Shown in pieces: positions 1 through 5,872 of a stretch of 15,701 nucleotides of DNA. Where the stretch lies: assembly GCA_900548075.1 (NCBI GenBank), contig URJD01000024.1, forward strand, positions 1 to 15,701. Reading direction: 5' to 3'. The DNA is from an uncultured Collinsella sp. (GTDB lineage Bacteria; Actinomycetota; Coriobacteriia; Coriobacteriales; Coriobacteriaceae). Numbering within the stretch: the stretch's first letter is position 1; the number at the start of each line of letters is the position of its first letter. Both the position numbers and the translations under genes were made by a program. The notes beneath the pieces are model-generated. The model saw only the letters and a list, made by a program, of their open reading frames with translations, was not told the origin of the DNA and did not search any database.

Positions 1-57
1 ACGGCGAGTTAGCCGGCAGGTCGGCATGTCAATCCTGGTCTAACAGAGCCTTCTTAT

Positions 58-975
58 ATGGTCAACCCCGCTTGGACCTATTACGGCGTGTGGGACAAGA
101 ACTCCCCGGAGTGCCAGTCCGCACGTAAGGCAGCCGTTCACATGGCGGTTGCGCTCGGTTGCTTCGATATCGTCAATTCCGAAATGGTTTCGGAGGGCGG
201 CGACCGCGAGTTTGACGGTCACGGCACTCTGATCGCCATCGAGGACACGGAATGCCGCAAGCGTAATCCCGAGTTCACGAAAGAGGAAGTAGAGGCCGAG
301 TATAAGCGCATCTACAACCTCAACAAGGTTATCTGGCTTCCGCAGCCTATGCTCGAGGACGACGACTATCGACTGGGCATCCTCGACGAGAAGGAAGACG
401 GAACTCCCGTCTTTGGCATGAGCTTTGCAGCTCACATTGATGAGATGTGTCGCTTTATCACTCCGAACAAGATTCTTCTTGCCGAGGTGTCCGATGAAGA
501 GGCAGCCTCGAGCAAGGCTGGAGCAGAGTCTCGTCGCCGTATTGAGGCAGCCTACGAGATCCTGAGCAACGAAACGGACTGGGAGGGCAAGCCCTTCGAG
601 ATCGTTCGTATGCCCACCGCCGAGCCTATTGAAGTCGTTATCGCCCCTGGCGATGAAGATTACGAGCTCTATAAGGGCTTCATCGACGAAATGGGCGGCA
701 AGTTTATGGATGGCACCCCCTGGCCCGAGGGCCCCGTCCACTTCTACGCCGCAGCGAGCTACTGCAACTTCCTGATTTGCAACGGCGTCGTTCTTGGCCA
801 GCGTTATTACCACGAGGGCATGAGCGAGGTCGTGAAAGAGAAGGATGAGCAGGCCAAGGCAGTTCTTGAGAGCTGCTTCCCCGATCGCAAAGTCATCATG
901 ATTGATTCCCTCGCGCTTAACCTGTCCGGCGGCGGCGTGCACTGCTGGACTAAGGACGTGGCGGCCAGTCGTTAG
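58..975 (+). CDS. Agmatine/peptidylarginine deiminase-family protein, N-terminally short
   Basis: Member of the guanidino-group-modifying superfamily (agmatine deiminase / bacterial peptidylarginine deiminase), which hydrolyses a guanidino group to a ureido group and ammonia. Visible signatures are E46-G-G-D with an FDGHGTL segment (46-58), then RKRNP (67-71), the His-x-Asp pair in AAHIDEMCRF (H126, D128), and the C-terminal GGGVHCWT with the likely nucleophile C296. At 305 aa it is shorter than usual (about 340-370). The N-terminal part with the W-x-R-D-x-GP motif, which carries another active-site Asp, is absent: the same frame has TAG at 10-12, and frame 2 stops at 41-43. ATG 58 is the first in-frame start and has no good Shine-Dalgarno. 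The gene may be split, frameshifted or truly short. It is followed by a transcarbamylase-like gene and an MFS gene, suggesting a catabolic unit. The family call is firm; substrate and start are not. Confidence 0.75.
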   Translation: MVNPAWTYYGVWDKNSPECQSARKAAVHMAVALGCFDIVNSEMVSEGGDREFDGHGTLIAIEDTECRKRNPEFTKEEVEAEYKRIYNLNKVIWLPQPMLEDDDYRLGILDEKEDGTPVFGMSFAAHIDEMCRFITPNKILLAEVSDEEAASSKAGAESRRRIEAAYEILSNETDWEGKPFEIVRMPTAEPIEVVIAPGDEDYELYKGFIDEMGGKFMDGTPWPEGPVHFYAAASYCNFLICNGVVLGQRYYHEGMSEVVKEKDEQAKAVLESCFPDRKVIMIDSLALNLSGGGVHCWTKDVAASR

Positions 976-1022
976 TGAGCCTTAGAGCCTGCGCTCTTTG
1001 GCTTAGGCGCCACATGTACCGC

Positions 1023-1054
1023 TCCCCGAGGGATATCCGTGTTTTCCTCGGGGA
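1023..1054 (+). other. Hairpin between deiminase and transcarbamylase genes
   Basis: TCCCCGAGG (1023-1031) pairs perfectly with CCTCGGGGA (1046-1054) around a 14-nt loop. No T-run follows; the next bases are AT-rich and include GATAAT at 1074-1079, a possible -10 box without a clear -35. The hairpin could be a processing or partial termination site that uncouples the two genes. A weaker imperfect hairpin (GCCTTAGAGC... ...GCTTAGGC) lies just before it, after the deiminase stop. Confidence 0.4.
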
Positions 1055-1098
1055 CACATTCAACAATAATTTTGATAATAATTCGAAAGGAAATAGGC

Positions 1099-2163
1099 AT
1101 GAACAACAGCCTCCGCGGTCGCGACTACATCAACATCCATGATCTCTCCTCCGAGGATTTCCGCTATCTCATCGATCTTGCCTGGAACCTTAAGGCTCAG
1201 AAGAAGTCTGGTGTCGACCAGCGCTACTTCCCCGGCAAAAACGTCCTCGCCAACTTTGAGTGGGGCTCGACCCGTACTCGTTGCGCATTCGAGACCTCCT
1301 GCAATGATTTGGGCATGGGCTTCACTTATCTGACCAACTCCCACATGGGTGACTGCGAGACCGTCAAGGATGCCATGCGCGTCTTTAACGGCATGTACGA
1401 TCTCATCGTCTACCGCGCACAGAAGGACGAGCAGTTCCTCTATGACGTCGCCGACCTGGTTGACATCCCGGTCATCAATGCCCTTACTCTCGGCGATCAC
1501 CCGACTCAGATGCTCGCTGACGCTCTTACGATGGAAGAGCAATGGGGCGGTCTGCGTACGAGCCGCGGCAAGAAGATGGCTTTCGTTGGCAACTGCGCCG
1601 GCGCCCCAGTGTGGTATGGCCGTCTGTGCGCTATGCTCGACATGGACTTCCTCGCCATCGGCCCCGACGACCTCCGTCATCAGATGTGCAAGGAAATGAT
1701 CGAAGAGGTGGAGGCCTGCTACGCCAAGTACGCTCCCAATAGGACCTTTACCATCACCTCTGACCTCGATGCCCTGGATGGCGTTGACGTTATCGTTACC
1801 GAGGAGTGGCGCTACATCAACCCCGAGTGTGGAGAAGAGGTTCTGGATCCCGACGACTACAACTCCTGGTTGGGCGATGCCGAGTCTCTGTACCCCTATC
1901 GCGTCACCAGCGAGCTGTGCAAGCGCACCAACAATCCCGACATCTTCTGCATGCATGAGCTTCCCTCTGTCCACAACGCGGATCACCGTGTTGGCAAGAT
2001 GCTCCTCGACCAGTGCAAGAACGACCTTCATCGCGAGATCATCACCGAGGGTTTCGAGATTGCCGACGAGTGCTTTGAGGCCAACGCTTCGGTCATCTTC
2101 CGTGAGGCAGAGAACCGTCAGCACACCATCAAGGCCGTTATGTGTGCCCTTCTGGGTCTCTAG
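1099..2163 (+). CDS. Ornithine/putrescine carbamoyltransferase-like protein, unknown amine substrate
   Basis: A 354-aa member of the aspartate/ornithine carbamoyltransferase fold. Carbamoyl-phosphate motifs are intact: STRTR (57-61) within FEWGSTRTRCAFE, and HPTQ (134-137). The C-terminus AENRQHTIKAVMCALL matches the ornithine transcarbamylase (OTC) tail. The second-substrate region differs: where OTC has a D-A-R-N-N-type loop this has NCAGAP (165-170), where OTC has SMG this has T-E-E-W-R-Y-I (234-240), and HCLP is M-H-E-L-P (285-289) with Glu for Cys. Start chosen at 1099 because GAAAGGAA lies 6-7 nt upstream; an in-frame ATG at 1039 has no such site. It sits between a deiminase and an MFS gene, so it probably phosphorolyses the deiminase's ureido product to carbamoyl phosphate and an amine. 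No carbamate kinase is in the window. The family is sure; the substrate is unknown and probably not ornithine. Confidence 0.85.
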   Translation: MNNSLRGRDYINIHDLSSEDFRYLIDLAWNLKAQKKSGVDQRYFPGKNVLANFEWGSTRTRCAFETSCNDLGMGFTYLTNSHMGDCETVKDAMRVFNGMYDLIVYRAQKDEQFLYDVADLVDIPVINALTLGDHPTQMLADALTMEEQWGGLRTSRGKKMAFVGNCAGAPVWYGRLCAMLDMDFLAIGPDDLRHQMCKEMIEEVEACYAKYAPNRTFTITSDLDALDGVDVIVTEEWRYINPECGEEVLDPDDYNSWLGDAESLYPYRVTSELCKRTNNPDIFCMHELPSVHNADHRVGKMLLDQCKNDLHREIITEGFEIADECFEANASVIFREAENRQHTIKAVMCALLGL

Positions 2164-2174
2164 GAGCTGCGTCA

Positions 2175-3440
2175 ATGGAAAATGCAAAGTTAAAGAGCAG
2201 CAAGGTTTACGCATGGGTTCTCGTAATCGCGCTCGGCCTTATGTCTGCCGGCACGACCGGATCCTATAGCGTCATCGCGGGCTCCTTCGTCGCACCCGTG
2301 TGCGAGGAGTTCGGGTTTGACTATTCCATCTTCTCGTATTACTTCACCGCAACGCTCATTGGTCTTGCGGCAGCTCTTCCGTTTGTCGGAAAACTCATTC
2401 CCAAGGTCGTTGGCAAGGTTTGGCTCCCCGTTGTCGAGCTTATTTTGCTCGCTGCCGGCGCAGGCATGGCCTTCTACACCGAAGTCTGGATGTTCATCGC
2501 CGCTGGCGCCCTGATTGGCGTTTGCTTCGCCTTCACCACCGGCGTCGCTATGTCCGACGTTATTGACCAGTGGTTCAAAAAATCTGGTGGCCTGGCAATC
2601 GGTCTCGCTTGGGCAGTGAACTCGATTTACATGCTCATCATGAGTCCCGTCATCACCTCTGTCATCGAGGCCGCTGGCTGGAGAACTGGTTATCTGGTGC
2701 TCGCCGGTGTTTCCGCAGTGCTCATTCTCCCAGCTTCCATTCTGATCATCCGCTACAAGCCTCAGGACAAGGGCATGCTGCCCTATGGCTACGTCGAGGG
2801 CAAGACGGTCACCGAGACCGAGGAGACGACCGAGGATAGCACGCGTGGCGTTAGCTATGCGCGCGCCATTAAGTCGCCTGCCTTCTTCTTCTGCATCGGC
2901 TTCCTCTGTCTCGTTCAGCTCACTTGCTGCATGAACCAGCTCTTCCCGACGTATGCTTCCGAGGTTGGTTTTAGCCCCATGGTGGGCGGCTTCATGGTAT
3001 CCGCTGCATCGCTCTTCGATCTGTTCCTCAATCCGATCGTCGGCACCACTTGCGATAGGTTCGGCAGCACGAAGGCCATTCTGGGCTGGCTCGCTGTCTC
3101 CATCCTCTCCTTTGTCATGCTCATGATGAGCAGCGGCAACTCGACGCTCAGCATCCTCGCAGCAGGCGTGAACGACGTAATGTACGTCATCGCTGGCACT
3201 GCCTTGACCGTTTTGGTTATGGATGTCTTTGGCTCCCGCGATTTCGGTCGCATCTTCGCGCTGATCTGCTCCGTGGGCTATATCGTCGGCGCCTTTGGCA
3301 TGCCCGTTATGATGAAGGTCTATGAGCTTGTCGGCTCCTTCCAGGGCGTCTTCATCTTCTGCATCGCATGCAACGTTATTATCGGCCTGTTCTTGCTGCT
3401 GGCAAAAAAGACTGGTAAGAACCTCTCCTGGGACGAATAG
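2175..3440 (+). CDS. MFS transporter, oxalate/formate-antiporter-like
   Basis: A 421-aa polytopic membrane protein with about 12 hydrophobic segments in two halves, joined by a charged, Glu/Thr-rich loop around residues 210-235. The N-terminal half (GLMSAGTTGSYSVIAGSFVAPV, then SYYFTATLIGLAAALPFVGKL) resembles the OFA-type branch of the major facilitator superfamily, many of which exchange organic anions. D-R-F-G-S-T-K in the second half is the usual MFS loop motif. ATG 2175 is preceded by AGGAG (2162-2166), which overlaps the transcarbamylase stop; the 11-bp gap implies one transcript and translational coupling. By context it should import the guanidino or ureido substrate, or exchange it for the amine product. 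Classical agmatine and arginine pathways use APC-family antiporters instead, so the pairing is unusual. Substrate cannot be read from sequence. Confidence 0.85.
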   Translation: MENAKLKSSKVYAWVLVIALGLMSAGTTGSYSVIAGSFVAPVCEEFGFDYSIFSYYFTATLIGLAAALPFVGKLIPKVVGKVWLPVVELILLAAGAGMAFYTEVWMFIAAGALIGVCFAFTTGVAMSDVIDQWFKKSGGLAIGLAWAVNSIYMLIMSPVITSVIEAAGWRTGYLVLAGVSAVLILPASILIIRYKPQDKGMLPYGYVEGKTVTETEETTEDSTRGVSYARAIKSPAFFFCIGFLCLVQLTCCMNQLFPTYASEVGFSPMVGGFMVSAASLFDLFLNPIVGTTCDRFGSTKAILGWLAVSILSFVMLMMSSGNSTLSILAAGVNDVMYVIAGTALTVLVMDVFGSRDFGRIFALICSVGYIVGAFGMPVMMKVYELVGSFQGVFIFCIACNVIIGLFLLLAKKTGKNLSWDE

Positions 3441-3490
3441 TTCGATTCGTCTTAGACATACGCTGTAGGGCTTAACCTGCAGCCGCTTTG

Positions 3491-3520
3491 GGGCATCGAC
3501 TAACATCGGTGCCCTTTTTC
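3491..3520 (+). terminator. Rho-independent terminator of the deiminase/transcarbamylase/MFS operon
   Basis: GGGCATCGA (3491-3499) pairs with TCGGTGCCC (3506-3514), a 9-bp stem with one G-U pair and a 6-nt loop, followed at once by TTTTT. It lies 50 bp after the MFS stop. Confidence 0.85.
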
Positions 3521-3524
3521 ATCG

Positions 3525-3557
3525 AATGTGACAAAGGAGCAGCCACTTTGTCACATT
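3525..3557. repeat. Perfect 12-bp-arm hairpin, TGTGACAAAG type
   Basis: AATGTGACAAAG (3525-3536) and CTTTGTCACATT (3546-3557) form a perfect inverted repeat with a 9-nt loop. It begins 5 bp after the terminator. A related hairpin with the same TGTGACAAAG start lies at about 3840-3863, so the two bracket the large palindrome between them. Confidence 0.75.
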
Positions 3558-3572
3558 GAGTGGCATGTAAAT

Positions 3573-3754
3573 CGAGGTCTAATACTTTTCCGAGAAGTGA
3601 ACGGCCATACTTGGGCCTCCGAAGCATCGACATTTTTAGACGTCAAACCCGCAGGATTTGGCTGGCAAAACCGCAGGAAATTGCATCTCGAAAGTGCAGA
3701 TGCTTCGGGGCCCGTTTTCACTCGTTCACTTCTCGGGAAAAGTATTAGACCTCG
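3573..3754. repeat. 182-bp imperfect palindromic element
   Basis: The outer arms 3573-3603 and 3723-3754 are complementary over 31 bp, with one extra G in the right arm. Inner arms 3613-3628 and 3699-3713 (around GAAGCATC / GATGCTTC) also pair with one bulge. Pairing continues more weakly to the axis near 3663, where TTTG and CAAA flank a 5-nt turn. Open frames of 60-90 codons exist on both strands, but they mirror each other because the DNA is palindromic; I do not read them as genes. It is a MITE-like or structured-RNA element; nothing encodes a transposase here. Confidence 0.8.
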
Positions 3755-3805
3755 TTGTATGGGGTGCGGCTGGAGGGTGGTCATCGTTCAGTAGCTACCT
3801 CTTCC

Positions 3806-3835
3806 TTGTGAATCGCCTGAAGCGCAAGGCATAAT
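3806..3835 (+). promoter_or_regulatory. Candidate promoter of the dihydrouridine synthase gene
   Basis: TTGTGA (3806-3811) and CATAAT (3830-3835) are 18 bp apart, which would start transcription near 3842, inside the hairpin at 3843-3863. The rest of 3755-3842 shows nothing else I recognise. Confidence 0.4.
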
Positions 3836-3842
3836 GCATGTG

Positions 3843-3863
3843 ACAAAGGGACGGCCCCTTTGT
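3843..3863. repeat. Short hairpin in the dus leader
   Basis: ACAAAGGG (3843-3850) and CCCTTTGT (3856-3863) pair around ACGGC. The preceding TGTG makes it a relative of the hairpin at 3525-3557. If the promoter upstream is real, this would form at the very 5' end of the dus mRNA. Confidence 0.5.
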
Positions 3864-3887
3864 TGTGTTGATATGAGAGAAGAGTAG

Positions 3888-4841
3888 ATGATCCTTTCGC
3901 TGGCCCCCATGGAGGGGATTACCGGGCATGTGTTCCGTCGCGTGCATGCGGAGTGCTTCGGTGCGCTCGATTGCTATTACACGCCGTTTTTGCCGCCGCC
4001 GCGGGTGGGAAACCGCTTTGGCGGCAAGGCGTTTAAGGAGATCGATCCTGCCAATAACCAGGGGCTCAACGTGGTGCCTCAGCTGATGTCCAAGAACGCG
4101 GACGAGTTTGTGTGGGCGGCGCAGGTGCTCGCCGACATGGGCTATCGCGAAGTCAACCTTAACCTGGGTTGTCCCTCGGGGACGGTTGTCGCCAAGGGCA
4201 AGGGCTCGGGTTTCCTGCACAATCTCGATGAGCTCGAGGTGTTCTTGAGTGACGTGTGCGAACGTTCGCCGTTGCCGGTGTCGGTAAAAACCAGGCTGGG
4301 GCTGGAGAACGACGACGAATACGAGCGCGTGCTCGAACTGTACTGTCGCATGCCGCTGGCAGAACTGATCGTGCATCCGCGTGTACAGAAGGATCGCTAT
4401 ACGGGCTCCCCGCGCAAAGAGTTTTATGGCGAGACGTTGGGGCGGGCACCGTTTCCGGTGGCATACAACGGCGACATTTTTGATCTTGAGGATATGGACG
4501 CGCTGGTGGAGGCCTATCCCGGCACGCGCCATGTGATGCTGGGGCGTGGCCTGCTCGCGAACCCCGCTCTGGCTCGCATGGTTAAGGGCGGTCCTGCTGC
4601 CACGGCTGCTGATCTGCAGCGCTTTCACGACACACTGTTTGCGGCCTATGCAGAAGAGATCGGCGGCAACGCGGTCTTTCGTATGAAGGAGTGGTGGTTC
4701 TACGCCAAGTGCGCTTTCGCCGACCCCGCTACCGTTCACAAGCTCGTACGTAAGACCAAAAAGATCGACGAATACCGCGCCGCCGTCGAGCGCGTCTTTC
4801 GCGAGCAGCCACTCGCACCCACAGCCCGCTTCTACGGCTAG
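3888..4841 (+). CDS. dus: tRNA-dihydrouridine synthase
   Basis: A 317-aa FMN-dependent enzyme that reduces specific uridines of tRNA to dihydrouridine. It starts with the family signature LAPMEGITGHVFRR (5-18). The catalytic loop NLNLGCPSGTVVAKGKGSGFL holds the proton-donor C95. SVKTRLG (133-139) carries K135, LIVHPR (161-166) carries H164, and YNGDI (194-198) and LGRGLLANP are flavin-phosphate-binding segments. Length is normal for bacterial Dus. The ribosome site before ATG 3888 (GAGAGAAGAG) is weak, but this start gives the expected N-terminus. It is transcribed alone, after a repeat-rich leader and followed directly by the hairpin at 4843-4898. The DusA/B/C subtype cannot be assigned safely. 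Confidence 0.93.
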   Translation: MILSLAPMEGITGHVFRRVHAECFGALDCYYTPFLPPPRVGNRFGGKAFKEIDPANNQGLNVVPQLMSKNADEFVWAAQVLADMGYREVNLNLGCPSGTVVAKGKGSGFLHNLDELEVFLSDVCERSPLPVSVKTRLGLENDDEYERVLELYCRMPLAELIVHPRVQKDRYTGSPRKEFYGETLGRAPFPVAYNGDIFDLEDMDALVEAYPGTRHVMLGRGLLANPALARMVKGGPAATAADLQRFHDTLFAAYAEEIGGNAVFRMKEWWFYAKCAFADPATVHKLVRKTKKIDEYRAAVERVFREQPLAPTARFYG

Positions 4842-4842
4842 C

Positions 4843-4898
4843 TAGTCGTAGGGGACGTTCTTTAACGACTAGTCATTTAAGAACGTCCCCTACGACTA
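4843..4898. repeat. Perfect 20-bp-arm hairpin after dus
   Basis: TAGTCGTAGGGGACGTTCTT (4843-4862) pairs perfectly with 4879-4898 around a 16-nt loop. It starts 1 bp after the dus stop and could end or protect that transcript, but no T-run follows. Decayed relatives are visible near 5566-5617 and 5966-5982, so it belongs to a repeat family. Confidence 0.8.
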
Positions 4899-4904
4899 TG
4901 TTGC

Positions 4905-4966
4905 AAAAAGCTGTACGCCAGCATCCAAAGATGTCGAAAGATGTCGACTTTGGATGCCAGCGTATA
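4905..4966 (-). terminator. Terminator-like repeated hairpin, copy 1
   Basis: Arms 4912-4930 and 4948-4966 pair at 16 of 19 positions plus one wobble, with a 17-nt loop. Read on the - strand the stem is followed by AGCTTTTT (T-run 4905-4909), 26 bp past the stop of the ribbon-helix-helix gene. A second copy with a perfect stem lies at 5986-6046. Confidence 0.65.
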
Positions 4967-4992
4967 TGTTTGGGTCGGCGGGGGAGTGGAGT

Positions 4993-5259
4993 CTAGGCAA
5001 TCATTGCGTCGAGCGTGATGAGCTCTCTGAGTCGCTCCGTGCGTGTTTGCCCATGGCGCTTTGCTTTTGCGTCAAAGGCTTCAAGGACCGATTCACCCAC
5101 ACGTGCCGATAAAACAACGCTTGGCTCATCAGAGATCGACGGCCTTCCCAGCTTGATGGTGCGACCCTTCGGCCACCCATCTTTTTCGTATGCCTCTGCG
5201 GCTTTCTCCAACTCTCCGGGAGCAAACCCCATCATCTTTTCGAGCTGCTTAGCGTCCAT
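4993..5259 (-). CDS. Ribbon-helix-helix antitoxin-like DNA-binding protein
   Basis: An 88-aa protein whose C-terminal part fits a ribbon-helix-helix fold: strand SVVLSARV (47-54), helix from about 55 to 70, turn at H-G-Q-T, second helix about 72-84 (RTERLRELI). The N-terminal ~45 residues (MDAKQLEKMMGFAPGELEKAAEAYE...) form a separate helical segment, as in CopG-like antitoxins of actinobacteria. ATG 5259 is chosen because a perfect AGGAGG stands 5 nt upstream; the longer frame to 5334 would run through the promoter. No toxin-sized gene lies on either side, so it is an orphan antitoxin or a stand-alone repressor. Two TTGT-ACAA palindromes over its promoter suggest autoregulation. Confidence 0.75.
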   Translation of the reverse strand: MDAKQLEKMMGFAPGELEKAAEAYEKDGWPKGRTIKLGRPSISDEPSVVLSARVGESVLEAFDAKAKRHGQTRTERLRELITLDAMIA

Positions 5260-5309
5260 AGCGCCTCCTATCGATCGATATAATGTCGAGCGCCGGTTCT
5301 CGGATTCTC

Positions 5310-5342
5310 TTTTTGTATACAATTTTGTAGACAAAAATACAA
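5310..5342 (-). promoter_or_regulatory. Promoter and tandem operator of the RHH gene
   Basis: On the - strand TTGTAT (5337-5342) and TATACA (5314-5319) are exactly 17 bp apart, a good sigma-70-type promoter starting near 5307. Two palindromes lie on it: TTGTATACAA (5313-5322) and TTTTGTAGACAAAA (5323-5336), centres 12 bp apart, as expected for cooperative ribbon-helix-helix dimers. A further palindrome, TATCGATCGATA (5269-5280), sits just upstream of the ribosome site. Confidence 0.65.
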
Positions 5343-5391
5343 GCAGTTTATCGGGCTAATTAGCTTGTTTTGACCCTCCTGTTCGATAGGA

Positions 5392-5451
5392 AATGAGCAT
5401 TGACGGCTTCGCTACTCCTTTGCTTTTCAGCTTGGAATTTGGATGCTCATT
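5392..5451. repeat. Loose inverted repeat AATGAGCAT / ATGCTCATT
   Basis: AATGAGCAT (5392-5400) and ATGCTCATT (5443-5451) are complementary with 42 bp between them. A 28-codon frame starts at 5394 with a weak ribosome site, but I see no other support for it. This is part of the gene-free stretch 5343-5650. Confidence 0.35.
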
Positions 5452-5474
5452 GAACTTCCGGAGGGGAGCGCTTT

Positions 5475-5560
5475 ATTAAGCTATCGAGATTCTGGGCAGG
5501 AACTCTCACTGGTCTTCGGTAATGGGACCAGCTTAATTCGCGACACAGTGTGTCGCGAAT
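5475..5560. repeat. Nested hairpins including ATTCGCGACAC palindrome
   Basis: ATTAAGCT (5475-5482) pairs with AGCTTAAT (5530-5537); inside, CTGGTC (5509-5514) pairs with GACCAG (5526-5531). Overlapping its end, ATTCGCGACAC (5536-5546) and GTGTCGCGAAT (5550-5560) form a perfect 11-bp hairpin with a 3-nt loop. The overlaps make the structures mutually exclusive, which could be a switch or just stacked repeats. Confidence 0.5.
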
Positions 5561-5565
5561 GGGAG

Positions 5566-5617
5566 TAGTCGTTAGGTGTCCTTCAATGGCTACTCATATA
5601 AGAACGTCCAAGTGCCG
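5566..5617. repeat. Decayed copy of the 4843-4898 hairpin
   Basis: AGTCGT at the left, and CTACTCATATAAGAACGTCC towards the right, match the loop and right arm of the hairpin behind dus with several substitutions. Pairing of the arms is largely lost. Confidence 0.4.
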
Positions 5618-5682
5618 GATTTTGTCATTTAGTGTCGTTCTCAGCGACTATTCTGGAGGGTCGTGGTCAAAAAAGGGCAAAT

Positions 5683-5724
5683 ATGAGTACTGTTGCCATT
5701 ATGGTTGCATTTATTTTGCTATAA
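5683..5724 (+). CDS. Candidate 13-residue hydrophobic micropeptide
   Basis: Inside the left arm of the inverted repeat, ATG 5683 opens MSTVAIMVAFILL and then stops at TAA. A-rich sequence with AAGGGC lies 5-10 nt upstream and could serve as a weak ribosome site. The peptide would be almost wholly membrane-embedded, like the first part of small holin-like type I toxins (many of which begin MST- or MS-). It is too short to judge by coding statistics; the main interest is the mirrored frame on the other strand. Confidence 0.2.
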   Translation: MSTVAIMVAFILL

Positions 5725-5872
5725 ATAGCAGCTCCTGATGAGATTTGTTCCCATTAGGAGCTACTTTTATTGAACATATGAGGAGAAATAACGTCGTCTG
5801 CGGACGAGTGGAACGTTGAATAGTTCCTGAAGTGATCAAAATCGCTGCTACTAAACAGGTAGCAGTACTCAT
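5711..5872 (-). CDS. Candidate 53-residue small hydrophobic protein
   Basis: Mirrors the + strand micro-frame: the right arm gives the same upstream AAGGGC and ATG-AGT-ACT start at 5872. It continues MSTATCLVAAILITSGTIQ, then a polar stretch, a second hydrophobic patch (TLFLLICSI) and a polar tail, ending at TAA 5711-5713. Beyond the shared repeat arm the first 13 residues stay alike in type to the + strand peptide (V-A at the same places, then I-L), although the bases differ at about half of positions. That hints at coding conservation, or simply at a decayed palindrome. The frame is too short for firm support. Confidence 0.2.
   Translation of the reverse strand: MSTATCLVAAILITSGTIQRSTRPQTTLFLLICSIKVAPNGNKSHQELLFIAK
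5730..5770 (+). terminator. Terminator-like hairpin inside the 255-bp element
   Basis: AGCTCCTGATG (5730-5740) pairs with CATTAGGAGCT (5752-5762), 11 bp with one G-U pair, followed by ACTTTTATT. It lies 6 bp after the stop of the 13-residue frame, where a terminator for a tiny + strand transcript would be expected. Confidence 0.45.

Noticed and set aside
40..942. Long open frame (300 codons) on the - strand opposite the deiminase gene
   Set aside because: It lies wholly antisense to a gene with clear family motifs and shows no recognisable domain; GC-biased third positions commonly leave such frames open.
1060..2214. Long - strand frame opposite the transcarbamylase
   Set aside because: A mirror of the real gene with no motifs; its composition is that of a reverse-translated coding strand.
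2190..3506. 438-codon - strand frame opposite the MFS gene
   Set aside because: Highly charged nonsense composition opposite a clear 12-helix membrane protein; it also crosses the terminator.
3528..3794. Small open frames on both strands (about 88 and 77 codons) over the 182-bp palindrome
   Set aside because: The two products resemble each other only because the DNA is palindromic; no ribosome site and no known family.
5394..5480. 28-codon + strand frame starting at ATG 5394
   Set aside because: Only a weak purine stretch precedes it, with no hydrophobic or other recognisable pattern; it overlaps an inverted repeat.
5550..5738. 62-codon + strand frame and a mirrored 65-codon - strand frame (5754-5951), both containing WSKKGKYEYC
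   Set aside because: The shared peptide is the inverted-repeat arm read on the two strands; no ribosome sites. The alternative frames starting ATG-AGT-ACT are more suggestive.
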